Positions 1-8,955 of a DNA stretch of 64,000 bases are shown in pieces. The notes below the pieces were generated by a model that did not search any database, was not told the origin of the DNA, and saw only the letters and a program-made list of their open reading frames with translations. The position numbers were made by a program, and so were the translations under genes. This stretch comes from Aquimarina agarilytica ZC1 (GTDB lineage: Bacteria > Bacteroidota > Bacteroidia > Flavobacteriales > Flavobacteriaceae), in NCBI RefSeq assembly GCF_000255455.1, contig NZ_JH621251.1, forward strand, positions 62,001-126,000, given 5' to 3'. Within the stretch, counting starts at the first letter, position 1, and every line of letters begins with the position of its first letter.

Positions 1-541
1 TGGTTACCCCGTTTAAACCTAAATCAGTAAATACAGCATCATACAATTGAATAAATTCTACCTCTTGCCAAAGCGAAGCACTCCCAACTACATCTGCATC
101 ACATTGGAAAAACTCTCTAAATCGACCTTTTTGAGGGCGATCTGCTCTCCAAACGGGTTGTATTTGAAAACGCTTGAACGGAAATTCAATGTCATTTTGG
201 TGTTGTACCACATAACGCGCAAAAGGTACTGTTAAATCATAGCGCAAAGCTTTTTCAGAAATTTGAAAAATTAATTTCTGACTTTCCTTATTTGCCAACA
301 CCTCTTCATTTGCCTTTTTTAAATAATCACCACTATTCAAAATTTTAAAAATCAAACGATCTCCTTCTTCACCATATTTACCCATAAGGGTACTACTATT
401 TTCAAAACTTGGTGTTTCTATTGGATTAAAACCAAAGTTTTTAAAATGTGAACGAACCGTATTCATAATATAAGTTCGTTTTGCCACCTCAGCTGGTGAA
501 AAATCTCGTGTCCCTTTTGGTAATGAAGGTTTTTGTGCCAT
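1..541 (-). CDS. hisS: histidyl-tRNA synthetase, N-terminal part (cut by window edge)
   Basis: Charges tRNA-His with histidine in the cytoplasm. About 180 N-terminal residues are visible on the minus strand from an ATG at 541; the rest lies left of the window. The start reads [16 protein letters not shown], the usual HisRS opening. Further on are the histidine-site segment [13 protein letters not shown] and the class II motif 2 region around [17 protein letters not shown], followed by [10 protein letters not shown]. These are seen directly by translating the reverse strand. It is divergent from the LOG-family gene at 660. No truncation other than the window edge is visible. Identification is secure. 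Confidence 0.95.
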   Translation of the reverse strand, partial: MAQKPSLPKGTRDFSPAEVAKRTYIMNTVRSHFKNFGFNPIETPSFENSSTLMGKYGEEGDRLIFKILNSGDYLKKANEEVLANKESQKLIFQISEKALRYDLTVPFARYVVQHQNDIEFPFKRFQIQPVWRADRPQKGRFREFFQCDADVVGSASLWQEVEFIQLYDAVFTDLGLNGVT

Positions 542-606
542 AACTTAAATTGTAGCCGCAAATATCTATATTAATTATGAATTTGCCTCATTGACGCATT
601 TATTTA

Positions 607-639
607 TTGCCTCATTATTCATTCGACTGCTTATATTTG
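607..639 (+). promoter_or_regulatory. Bacteroidota-type promoter for the LOG-family gene
   Basis: A TATATTTG box (632-639) matches the Bacteroidota -7 consensus TAnnTTTG, and a TTG at 607-609 lies 22 bases upstream as the -33 element. The start codon follows 20 bases later at 660. Prediction only. Confidence 0.55.
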
Positions 640-659
640 TAAACTATTACAATTAATAT

Positions 660-1775
660 ATGAACTACACCGAAATAGAATCTCAGGAAGCCTTACAACA
701 ACTATTAATTACAAAAAATCAAATTTCGAAATATGCCTTTCAAAATCTTGACTTTAACAGTATTACTTCTGCCTTGAGCGATATTACGTTTACCGATTGT
801 ATTTTTTTAGGATGTATACTTCCAAATAGTCTAGTGTGTGATTTATATACCGAAAATTATTTATTCCCTAATTTAAACATGCCCTTTAACAATTACGTGA
901 ATGGCTTGTATACAAAAGAAACTTTGTATAATAATTATATTTTAAATCAACCCGAAAGCTATAAAAACACACAAGATGCTATAGTCTATGAACATTTTTT
1001 AAAAACGGGTAAAGAAGCTAATGATATTAAAGAAACTTTGGGTCGACGTTTACATGATCATTCCATAACAGATGCGCTTTACGGTTTTTTGGATGACTAT
1101 CCTGATGATAAAAAAGTGGCCATTATGGGAGGCCATGGATTGTCACGTGCCGATCAAGGTTTTACAACCGTTGCACAATTAAGTAAAAAATTAACCGAAA
1201 AAGGTTACTTAATGCTTTCTGGTGGAGGTCCTGGTGCTATGGAAGCTACTCATGTTGGCGCATGGTTTGCTGGTAAAACAGATGCAGAACTAAATGATGC
1301 TATTGCTATTTTAGCGACAGCTCCAAGTTATAAGGATAAGCTTTGGCTTGACAAAAGTTTTGAGGTACTTGCCAAATACCCTACATCCGATTACGAAAGT
1401 GTAGGCATTCCAACTTGGCTTTATGGCCACGAACCACCCACGCCATTTGCTAGTAAAATTGCTAAGTATTTTGCCAATAGTGTACGCGAAGACGGTTTAC
1501 TTGCCATTGCTAAAGGAGGCATTGTATTTACACCAGGTAGTGCAGGTACTATTCAAGAAATTTTTCAAGATGCTACTCAAAATCATTATTTAAGTTTTGA
1601 AGTTTCTAGTCCTATGATCTTTTTGAATTCTGACTACTGGACAAAAGAACGCCCTGTTTACCCTTTAATTGAAAAATTAAATAACGAAGAAAAATACAGC
1701 AATCTATTACTATCGCTTTGTGACACTAAAGAACAAGTCATTGAACAATTGGATGCTTTTTCGATTCCTGAGTAA
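660..1775 (+). CDS. LOG-family (lysine decarboxylase-like fold) nucleotide hydrolase
   Basis: Probable cytosolic member of the LOG/TIGR00730 superfamily, whose characterised members release ribose 5-phosphate from nucleoside monophosphates. A Rossmann-like core begins near residue 152 (KKVAIMGGHG). A GGGPGAMEA segment lies at 188-196, matching the glycine-rich LOG motif. A TPGSAGTIQE segment lies at 291-300, corresponding to the family PGGxGTxxE motif with Ser in place of the second Gly. The first ~140 residues are an extra N-terminal domain not found in short LOG proteins, so it resembles the longer PpnN-type proteins in layout. Substrate is not determined. It has its own promoter and is convergent with the next gene. 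Confidence 0.75.
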   Translation: MNYTEIESQEALQQLLITKNQISKYAFQNLDFNSITSALSDITFTDCIFLGCILPNSLVCDLYTENYLFPNLNMPFNNYVNGLYTKETLYNNYILNQPESYKNTQDAIVYEHFLKTGKEANDIKETLGRRLHDHSITDALYGFLDDYPDDKKVAIMGGHGLSRADQGFTTVAQLSKKLTEKGYLMLSGGGPGAMEATHVGAWFAGKTDAELNDAIAILATAPSYKDKLWLDKSFEVLAKYPTSDYESVGIPTWLYGHEPPTPFASKIAKYFANSVREDGLLAIAKGGIVFTPGSAGTIQEIFQDATQNHYLSFEVSSPMIFLNSDYWTKERPVYPLIEKLNNEEKYSNLLLSLCDTKEQVIEQLDAFSIPE

Positions 1776-1817
1776 TCTTGTAAATAAAATTTGTGTAACT
1801 CTAGTCATCGAGAACAA

Positions 1818-2864
1818 TTAATAGCCTGTTTCCTTACGGTGTGTTACATAATTTTTAGTCACAAAATCAAAACCTGTTTTTAAAATTTGACCCATAGTTT
1901 CACATTTTCGGAACTTAGAATGGAAGGTAAAATTAAACAGATCCTCGCGTAATACTTTTATATTTTCTGGTGTTGAAATACTATCCTTTTCCATACATTC
2001 AAGCAAACGCGCAGTTCTTGTATGGGTGTTCATCATTCGTTTGGCCAAAATGGAACGTTCCTCTTTTTGATATTGATGTACCGATGATAAATCCAAACGA
2101 TCACTAATCATTGAAATCATTTCATTATTCTCCTTAAAAAATTGTGGTTGATATACCTTTAATTTTCCTTCGTAACATTGTTGATCAAAATCAATCGCTC
2201 TTATTTTATACTCTACATGATCAAAATCATGCGTTGGTATAATCACATAATTGTACGATCTCATATCGCCTAAAAGACGCAATTGACAACGTTCATTAAA
2301 CTTTACAAATTCTTTTGCTATTTGTGCTTTTGCTTGTGAACTTAAGTCCGGTAAATAATCTTTTATAAACGTATCTCCGGGAATACCTACTATATGTTCT
2401 TCAATAAGCGTGTTTTCATGCACAAAAAAATTGATTCTGTTAGGCGAAAAAATATGCTCTAACTCCAAACCATAAACTCTTGAAGCATCAGCTTGCTTTA
2501 CATAAAAATAAGTGTAATTATCGTTTAAAATATTACGAATTTTAATTCTGAATGGTTTTGAGTTTCCAAAAGTACAATAGTCAATAGCATCAATACTCAA
2601 AAATTCAGTAATATCTTGATTCCCGTCAGAATGCAAAATTGTATATACCTGTTTTAAACTTTTATCAATATCCTTATGCTCAAATTCATTGTAATATACA
2701 CTTACCCACAACGTATCATTATCATTGGCATCCAACACACTAATAGCACCCGAAAAACGTAACAAATCATCGTAAAACACAGATATTTTTAACAACCTAT
2801 TATAATCGTTCAAGTAGCTACTCAAAAAAGATTGAATAGGATAGGTTGGTTTTTTTTTTGACAT
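1818..2864 (-). CDS. conserved hypothetical protein, possible kinase-like fold
   Basis: About 348 residues, soluble, with no signal peptide or membrane segment. I do not recognise a named family with confidence. A segment near the middle (RLLGDMRSYNYVI, then IRAIDFDQQCY about 20 residues later) has the spacing and residues of a kinase catalytic loop (D..N) followed by a metal-binding D, so a degenerate protein- or aminoglycoside-kinase fold is possible. That is inference only. A longer reading frame begins with TTG at 2888 and there is an ATG at 2879. The TATATTTG promoter box at 2886-2893 places transcription start near 2880, so ATG 2864 (MSKKKPTY) is preferred. Confidence 0.6.
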   Translation of the reverse strand: MSKKKPTYPIQSFLSSYLNDYNRLLKISVFYDDLLRFSGAISVLDANDNDTLWVSVYYNEFEHKDIDKSLKQVYTILHSDGNQDITEFLSIDAIDYCTFGNSKPFRIKIRNILNDNYTYFYVKQADASRVYGLELEHIFSPNRINFFVHENTLIEEHIVGIPGDTFIKDYLPDLSSQAKAQIAKEFVKFNERCQLRLLGDMRSYNYVIIPTHDFDHVEYKIRAIDFDQQCYEGKLKVYQPQFFKENNEMISMISDRLDLSSVHQYQKEERSILAKRMMNTHTRTARLLECMEKDSISTPENIKVLREDLFNFTFHSKFRKCETMGQILKTGFDFVTKNYVTHRKETGY

Positions 2865-2885
2865 TAAGCGCTCTTCCATATTAAA

Positions 2886-2893
2886 CAAATATA
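2886..2893 (-). promoter_or_regulatory. -7 box TATATTTG upstream of the 1818-2864 gene
   Basis: On the minus strand this reads TATATTTG, a full match to TAnnTTTG. No clear TTG -33 element is seen 17-23 bases upstream. It sits just before the coding start, so the leader would be very short. Confidence 0.4.
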
Positions 2894-2903
2894 CTTTGTT
2901 CTA

Positions 2904-3134
2904 TTTAAATCCGAATTAAACATTAAAAATCTATTGCGTATCGAAATCTCTACAAAATCAAACGCTTCGCTACATTTTTTGATTTCAGCATAGTCATGCT
3001 ATGCTAAAATCAAGAAAATGCTCCACTGCACCAGCTGGCTCTTTCATAACAAGCCAAACCTTTGGCTTGACATTTCAGCCCTAATAAGCTTTCAATACTC
3101 ATAACAAAGTGCTAATACAGAATGCGGATTAAAC
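2904..3134. repeat. structured intergenic repeat element, copy 1 (MITE-like)
   Basis: The left end reads TTTAAATCCGAATTAAAC (2904-2921) and the right end, in reverse complement, GTTTAATCCGCATTCTG (3118-3134), so the ends form an imperfect terminal inverted repeat. Inside are a 15-base-pair hairpin with one mismatch (2979-3013, arms TTGATTTCAGCATAG and CTATGCTAAAATCAA) and a perfect 9-bp hairpin (3050-3069, CAAGCCAAA / TTTGGCTTG). A second, diverged copy lies at 20499-20965. The element is less AT-rich than the surrounding intergenic DNA. No transposase is present, so a non-autonomous mobile element or a structured RNA are both possible. Confidence 0.5.
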
Positions 3135-3303
3135 CCTTATTATGTAATAGAAACCAAATCTTATTTACTAACAACCAGCTTTAAAATGTCACATAATCGA
3201 TATTTTTATGCATTTAATCTATAAAAAATAGTGTTTAATAATTCTAAATCCTTAACTTTGAATTTTGTATATTCTTACAAATTATTTAATAAGGTTTCAG
3301 TAC

Positions 3304-4329
3304 ATGAAAGCAAAAATTACTTTATTAGCACTTTTTGGCATTTTTCAAACACTGCTTTCGCAAGAAGGTTTACCCACTTATCAAGATTACTTAACAAGTA
3401 GTTGGTACCTTATTCACCCATCCATGGCTGGAGCCGCCGAATCTAACCAAATCCGCTTAACAGGTCGTTCACAATGGTTTGATGTACAGGATGCCCCAAC
3501 ATTAGCTACAGCAAGTATCAACGGAAGAATTAGAAATAATATAGGAGCTGGTATTTTAGCCTTTAGTGATACTAATGGTAATTTTTCTCAAAATGGTTTT
3601 TATGCTACGTTTTCCTATCATTTAAATTTAACATCTAGACAACTAAGTTTAAACAGAATCATTTTTGGAGTTAGTGGCGCCGTAATCCAACAAAAGATTG
3701 ATGAACGTGATTTAATAAATCCACGTTTTAATGACCCTGCAATAACAGGTAACGTACTTGCCGATAATTATTTTGATACCGATTTTGGAGTATCTTATTT
3801 AAACAATGATTTCTTTCTTCATTTTACCGTTAAAAATGCCCTATCAATAAGTAAACTTCGTTTCAATTCTTTTAGCAACACAGAACCCGAAACACAACGC
3901 AGGTTTATTTCAACTATAGGTTACACTCTCGGTGTAGGTGACAATGGATTAAGTTTTGAACCTTCATTTTTATACTTAACTACTCCATCCATAAACGAAC
4001 AACTAATGGATGTTAACGCCAAAATTTATAAAAGTTTTAATGGTAATAAATTTTGGGGAGGCTTGTCATACCGTGTAAATTTTGAAGGCACTCCTATTAC
4101 CACTGACAATCAAACTGTGGAAGAACAACGATTTCAATCCATTAGCCCTTTTGTTGGTATGAACTACAAAGACTTTGTTTTTGCCTATACTTATACCAAT
4201 CAATTAAACGAAGTAACTATTAGTAATGCTGGTTTTCATCAAATTACCTTAGGCTATAATTTTGGGGGTAATAAATATCGAGGCGCCGAAAAAAGATGGC
4301 ATTGTAACTGTCCTGCCATTAACGATTAG
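3304..4329 (+). CDS. type IX secretion membrane protein, PorP/SprF family
   Basis: Outer-membrane beta-barrel protein of the PorP/SprF family, associated with the type IX secretion system and gliding adhesin export in Bacteroidota. The chosen ATG at 3304 gives a signal peptide (MKAKITLLALFGIFQTLLSQ) followed by QEGLPTYQDYLTSSWYL and NPS/HPSMAGA-type wording, hallmark of the family. Glycine- and aromatic-rich alternating strands run to the C-terminus. A longer frame starting with TTG at 3265 would put 13 residues before the signal peptide and is rejected. Family members usually sit beside large adhesins; here uvrB follows after about 110 bases. A weak 6-bp hairpin at 4392-4411 may end the transcript. 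Confidence 0.85.
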   Translation: MKAKITLLALFGIFQTLLSQEGLPTYQDYLTSSWYLIHPSMAGAAESNQIRLTGRSQWFDVQDAPTLATASINGRIRNNIGAGILAFSDTNGNFSQNGFYATFSYHLNLTSRQLSLNRIIFGVSGAVIQQKIDERDLINPRFNDPAITGNVLADNYFDTDFGVSYLNNDFFLHFTVKNALSISKLRFNSFSNTEPETQRRFISTIGYTLGVGDNGLSFEPSFLYLTTPSINEQLMDVNAKIYKSFNGNKFWGGLSYRVNFEGTPITTDNQTVEEQRFQSISPFVGMNYKDFVFAYTYTNQLNEVTISNAGFHQITLGYNFGGNKYRGAEKRWHCNCPAIND

Positions 4330-4440
4330 ATTAATCCGTTATTACTTCGTACAATTCGCAAAAAAATCATAATTTCAGAAATGGATAAAACAACTCTATC
4401 TTAAAAGAGTTAATTTTACACTTATTCCAATTCTTTTTTT

Positions 4441-6441
4441 ATGAAGTTCGAACTTGTATCTGATTACAAACCCACAGGAGACCAACCTGAGGCTATAAAA
4501 CAATTAGTTAACGGATTAAACTCCAACACACAATTTCAAACTCTTTTAGGAGTAACAGGTTCTGGTAAAACATTCACGGCCGCCAATGTAATTACCGAAG
4601 TACAAAAACCTACCTTAGTTTTAGCACATAATAAAACTTTAGCGGCTCAATTATTTCAAGAATTTAAACAATTCTTCCCTAATAATGCAGTGGAATACTT
4701 TGTTTCATATTATGATTATTACCAGCCCGAAGCCTTTATTCCAACTACTGGAACTTATATTGAAAAAGACTTATCCATTAACGATGAACTCGAAAAACTA
4801 AGACTAAGTACTACTTCCTCCCTCCTTTCGGGAAGAAGAGATATATTGGTCGTAGCATCAGTTTCATGTCTGTACGGAATTGGGAATCCTGATGAATTTC
4901 AAAAAAGTATTATTTATTTAGAAAAGGATCAGGAAATATCTCGCACCGAATTATTACACCTATTGGTGCAAAGTTTATACGCCCGTACCGAAGCTGAATT
5001 TTTACCAGGAAACTTTAGAATTAAAGGAGATACTGTTGATATTTATCCTAGCTACGCCGATGATGCCTTTCGCATTCATTTTTTTGGTGATGAAATTGAA
5101 GAAATAGAATCTTTTGACCCCAGAACCAAAGAAATCTTGGAGCAGTTTGAAAAACTGAGTATCTACCCTGCGAATATGTTTGTGACTTCGAAAGAAGTAT
5201 TAAATGGAGCCATAGACCAAATAGCTTTAGACTTAGGAAAACAAGTGGAATACTTTAATGAAATAGGCAAACATTTAGAGGCAAAACGCTTGGAAGAGCG
5301 CACTAATTTTGATTTGGAAATGATTAAAGAGTTAGGCTACTGTTCCGGTATTGAAAATTACTCCCGCTATCTTGATGGGCGTAAACCAGGAACTCGCCCC
5401 TTCTGTTTACTTGATTTTTTTCCTGATGATTATTTAATGATAATTGATGAAAGTCACGTAACCGTTCCACAAGTACATGCCATGTATGGCGGGGACCGTT
5501 CTCGTAAGGAAAACTTAGTTGAATATGGTTTCCGATTACCCGCAGCCATGGACAATAGGCCTTTAAAATTTGAAGAATTTGAGGTCATGCAAAACCAAGT
5601 GCTTTATATAAGTGCAACTCCTGCTGACTATGAATTACAAAAATGCGAAGGCGTGTATACCGAGCAAATCATTAGACCAACGGGATTATTAGATCCCATT
5701 ATTGAAGTTCGACCAAGCTTAAATCAGATAGATGATTTGGTGGAAGAAATGCAATTACGCATCGATAAAGATGAACGCATTTTGGTGACTACCCTTACCA
5801 AACGTATGGCCGAAGAATTAGCTAAATACCTCACCCGAATTAATGTTCGTTGCCGTTATATTCATAGTGATATTGACACGTTGGAACGTGTAGAAATTAT
5901 GCAAGACCTCCGAAAAGGTTTATTTGATGTACTTATTGGAGTTAACTTACTCCGTGAAGGCTTGGATTTACCCGAGGTTTCATTAGTTGCCATTTTAGAT
6001 GCTGATAAAGAAGGTTTTTTACGTAATGTGCGCTCACTAACACAAACCATTGGTAGAGCAGCCCGTAATGTAAATGGAAAAGCTATTATGTATGCGGATA
6101 AAATTACTGCTAGTATGCAAAAAACCATTGATGAAACCGCTTATCGCAGAAGCAAACAAATGAATTACAACACCAAAAATAATATTGTTCCACAACCTTT
6201 AAACAAGCCTATTGACAATAGTTTAAATACTACAAAAAAAGAACCTTATAAAATTGAGGCTGCAGCCACATTAAAAGCTGCTGAAGAAGAAGTAGTTTAT
6301 TATTCAAAAGATCAACTACAAACTCGTATTCGAGGACTTAGAAAGGATATGGAAACTGCGGCCAAGGATCTAGATTTTATGAAAGCAGCAAAACTACGAG
6401 ATGAAATTAAAATGTTACAGGAAAAGGTAAAAGAGAAATAA
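4441..6441 (+). CDS. uvrB: excinuclease ABC subunit B
   Basis: DNA-damage verification helicase of nucleotide excision repair; takes damaged DNA from UvrA and recruits UvrC. Full length at 666 residues. A Walker A motif GVTGSGKT lies at 37-44, followed by the beta-hairpin region with YYDYYQPEAFIP. Further on are the DESH Walker B box near residue 337, the C-terminal helicase motif IGRAARN and a C-terminal UVR domain (about 625-660, LRKDMETAAKDLDFMKAAKLRDE) that contacts UvrC. Starts at ATG 4441. It is monocistronic by layout and convergent with the 6463-7815 gene. Confidence 0.98.
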   Translation: MKFELVSDYKPTGDQPEAIKQLVNGLNSNTQFQTLLGVTGSGKTFTAANVITEVQKPTLVLAHNKTLAAQLFQEFKQFFPNNAVEYFVSYYDYYQPEAFIPTTGTYIEKDLSINDELEKLRLSTTSSLLSGRRDILVVASVSCLYGIGNPDEFQKSIIYLEKDQEISRTELLHLLVQSLYARTEAEFLPGNFRIKGDTVDIYPSYADDAFRIHFFGDEIEEIESFDPRTKEILEQFEKLSIYPANMFVTSKEVLNGAIDQIALDLGKQVEYFNEIGKHLEAKRLEERTNFDLEMIKELGYCSGIENYSRYLDGRKPGTRPFCLLDFFPDDYLMIIDESHVTVPQVHAMYGGDRSRKENLVEYGFRLPAAMDNRPLKFEEFEVMQNQVLYISATPADYELQKCEGVYTEQIIRPTGLLDPIIEVRPSLNQIDDLVEEMQLRIDKDERILVTTLTKRMAEELAKYLTRINVRCRYIHSDIDTLERVEIMQDLRKGLFDVLIGVNLLREGLDLPEVSLVAILDADKEGFLRNVRSLTQTIGRAARNVNGKAIMYADKITASMQKTIDETAYRRSKQMNYNTKNNIVPQPLNKPIDNSLNTTKKEPYKIEAAATLKAAEEEVVYYSKDQLQTRIRGLRKDMETAAKDLDFMKAAKLRDEIKMLQEKVKEK

Positions 6442-6462
6442 TGGAAGGTGATAACCTATTTA

Positions 6463-7815
6463 TTACCTCAAAAAAATCTGACTATTTGCTACACTCATTT
6501 GGATTTCTTTATCTGTATTTCTAGATGTTGAATATCCATTTAGCATTTGGTTATAATTATCGCCAAGCGAGGTTAACTGCATTGTGTTTTCTGGGATTTC
6601 GATACGACTACGATTCCCTGTGTAAGCAAAATTGTAAGGAGATTTAGGTAGCGTAATTCCTATATCACTATTTTTAGATATCAATGATAATTTTGAAAAT
6701 TTTTCATCTAATTTTAAAATATTTACCATTCCAAAAAGACTTTCTATTGTTCCTTTTCCACTTAAAGATTCGATTTGAACACGACTAGATTTGGCATATA
6801 AATTAATATCATCAACTTGGTTTAGTGTTGATTTTTTCACATAACCTAAAGATAAATTCCCAGCTTCCCAGTGATTAACCGACACTGGTGCAAATGAAAC
6901 TACTAAATCAGTATCAACTCCCGAAACCTTTTCGGCATTAAAGGGCGTATATTTCATTTCTGCCTTGGCATTTGCTAACTCATTGATAACACTCACCTTT
7001 CCATAACGTGTTTTAAACCTCAACTTTGCACTAAGTGGAACATAGACTTCTAATACTTTTTTTGAAGAAACTTCTACTGTTGAAGTTGCACTAAGCGTTT
7101 GTGAAAATTGAATATAATTTGGTTTATTCACAACAACATTATTCGGTACCAAAACTTCATTAACCACATTAGAATTAGTTACTTGTTGTAAATTAGACGT
7201 TGCATTTTTAGACCATTTACGTACTTCGGTAGCAGATTTAGGATCTAAATCTTTAACTAAATTGTATTCCCAAATTTTAAGATAAGTTTCGCCTAATTTA
7301 TCGTAGGCATTAAAATCAAACTGTAATTGAGCCAAACTGCTTTTTAATGATGCTGGTATGGGGTTATTTTGCACATTTTCAAGTACAGGGGCCATCATAG
7401 CTTGCATTAACTGTGCTAGTTTTTCCTGAGATATGTCACCTGTTATATTGTAAGCTGTAGTAGAAACTGTTCGTTTTGGTCTACGAGAAGCATCTGATGA
7501 AATGATCAATAATGAATCATTCTCATTAATTTGCACTTCCCATAAATCAACTTGTTCCTTGAGTCCTTCTGTATCTTCTGCTGCGCCTTTTACATAAGCA
7601 TTAACAAAAATTTGATCCTTATCCCAACTTTTAAAAACAATATCGGTGTACAAGGCATTAAGCTCTAATACAGCTATGCGTTTTGTAGTAAATTCTTTTT
7701 TTAATTTGGAAACTATGCTTTGTGCTAAAAAAACCTGTGCACTAAATAGGAAAACAACCGCAACTACTGCTTTATTAAGCTTGATGATTCTTGTATGTTG
7801 GGTTAGTATATTCAT
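6463..7815 (-). CDS. secreted DUF4097-like beta-helix protein of an ECF sigma operon
   Basis: About 450 residues with an N-terminal signal peptide (hydrophobic segment roughly 15-31, ending FLAQS). The C-terminal half has the alternating short beta-strand pattern of DUF4097-type putative adhesins (for example residues around LFGMVNILKLDEKFSKL). Its start overlaps the end of the upstream anti-sigma-like gene by 41 bases, so the two are probably translationally coupled. It is the last gene of a three-gene sigma operon. Role unknown: it may be an envelope-stress output or sensor. The DUF4097 assignment rests on pattern recognition, not a search. Confidence 0.7.
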   Translation of the reverse strand: MNILTQHTRIIKLNKAVVAVVFLFSAQVFLAQSIVSKLKKEFTTKRIAVLELNALYTDIVFKSWDKDQIFVNAYVKGAAEDTEGLKEQVDLWEVQINENDSLLIISSDASRRPKRTVSTTAYNITGDISQEKLAQLMQAMMAPVLENVQNNPIPASLKSSLAQLQFDFNAYDKLGETYLKIWEYNLVKDLDPKSATEVRKWSKNATSNLQQVTNSNVVNEVLVPNNVVVNKPNYIQFSQTLSATSTVEVSSKKVLEVYVPLSAKLRFKTRYGKVSVINELANAKAEMKYTPFNAEKVSGVDTDLVVSFAPVSVNHWEAGNLSLGYVKKSTLNQVDDINLYAKSSRVQIESLSGKGTIESLFGMVNILKLDEKFSKLSLISKNSDIGITLPKSPYNFAYTGNRSRIEIPENTMQLTSLGDNYNQMLNGYSTSRNTDKEIQMSVANSQIFLR

Positions 7816-8407
7816 GTAGATTTTTAAGTTTTTCCTTCAATTGCTGTAGCAATTCTAATCGCATTTGTAAATTTTGTATTAAAGCTTCAAGCGTTTGTGA
7901 ATTTGTGCCATCTTGCCTTAATTCCTTTTGTAATGTTTTATACTCTTCATCCAACTGACTTAAATGCTGCATAAAACTATCCACAACACTTTTATTATCA
8001 TCATTAATTTTGAGCTGAGCTAATTCAACATTAATGGATGTTAAATAATAATCTTCAACTTTTTTAAATTCTGGAGAGACATCTGCTAATGAAGGTAAAA
8101 CAGCTTCATTAACCACACTCATATTATATACGTTTAAATCATCGGGCTGTTGCACTTTATTTGTTGTATTTAATCCTGTAAACACATAAGCTCCTAAACC
8201 TATAGTTACTACAACTGATGCAGCAATTGACATATACCAATTTGTGTTTTTCTTTAAAACCACTACATCATCAGCCCCATTCACTTCATCAGGAAAAGCC
8301 TCATTGAGTTTGTCTAAAAAACGAAGTTCATGATTGTCATTAATATCAACTGAACTTTGGTCTTTAAATAAGTCACCTTGTAATAATTCTCTAATATCCT
8401 GTCCCAT
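7775..8407 (-). CDS. single-pass membrane protein, probable anti-sigma partner
   Basis: 210 residues. A short N-terminal cytoplasmic segment is followed by one transmembrane helix (about 57-80, WYMSIAASVVVTIGLGAYVF) and a periplasmic part whose C-terminal half is a predicted coiled coil rich in Leu, Gln and Glu. It starts inside the end of the ECF sigma gene (17-base overlap) and its end overlaps the next gene, a layout typical of sigma/anti-sigma pairs. No zinc HxxxCxxC anti-sigma motif is visible. The anti-sigma role is therefore inferred from position and topology. Confidence 0.65.
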   Translation of the reverse strand: MGQDIRELLQGDLFKDQSSVDINDNHELRFLDKLNEAFPDEVNGADDVVVLKKNTNWYMSIAASVVVTIGLGAYVFTGLNTTNKVQQPDDLNVYNMSVVNEAVLPSLADVSPEFKKVEDYYLTSINVELAQLKINDDNKSVVDSFMQHLSQLDEEYKTLQKELRQDGTNSQTLEALIQNLQMRLELLQQLKEKLKNLHEYTNPTYKNHQA

Positions 8408-8936
8408 GTTTCAAGTGCTTTAATTGCTCTTGTAAGCGTTTCTTCCCTCTATGTACCAATGTTCTTGATGATACTGCCGTAATTCCTAAAATTTCAGAAA
8501 TTTCGTTATGATCATATCCCTCTAATAAAAATAAATGTATTGGATATTTATATTTTTCAGGCAAACTTTCAATAGCTTTCTTAACCTCATCGGCAGTAGT
8601 CGTATCTTCAACTTCCCAATTTTCAAACTCATCTGGAGTCCCCATGATTTGCTCATTGAGCGCAGTTGTTTCCAACTTGCGTGCCTTAAGCATATCAATA
8701 CTCTTATTAATTACAATTCGTTTTAACCAAGCTCCAAAAGTAACATCACCTGTAAATTGATCTAATTTTGAAAAAGCTTTTATAAATGATTCCTGCATAG
8801 CTTCTTCGGCCAAAAAAGAATCTTTAAAAAAACGATACGCCACAAAGTACATCCCACGCGAATATTTATTGTAAAGCTCCATCTGGGCTTTACGATCCTT
8901 CTTGCGGCAGCGTGCTATTAATTTTTTATTATCCAC
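8391..8936 (-). CDS. ECF-type RNA polymerase sigma factor
   Basis: 181 residues, with sigma region 2 (about 22-60, YNKYSRGMYFVAYRFF and AEEAMQESFIKAF) and sigma region 4 with a helix-turn-helix (about 125-172, YDHNEISEILGITAVSSRTLVHRGKKRL). First gene of an operon with a membrane protein and a secreted protein, both overlapping in sequence. A promoter with ECF-like boxes lies 20-50 bases upstream, suggesting autoregulation. The regulon is unknown. It is not closely similar to the FecI-type factor at 13440. Confidence 0.93.
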   Translation of the reverse strand: MDNKKLIARCRKKDRKAQMELYNKYSRGMYFVAYRFFKDSFLAEEAMQESFIKAFSKLDQFTGDVTFGAWLKRIVINKSIDMLKARKLETTALNEQIMGTPDEFENWEVEDTTTADEVKKAIESLPEKYKYPIHLFLLEGYDHNEISEILGITAVSSRTLVHRGKKRLQEQLKHLKHGTGY

Positions 8937-8955
8937 AGTAGTTAGTATATACTTT

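Noticed and set aside
47-235. 62-codon + strand frame
   Set aside because: Antisense to hisS, no start context and no family features.
4392-4411. Hairpin AACTCT / AGAGTT after the PorP/SprF gene
   Set aside because: Six base pairs with an 8-base loop; too weak to call as a separate terminator.
5862-6128. 88-codon minus strand frame
   Set aside because: Lies entirely within uvrB, whose coding is certain.
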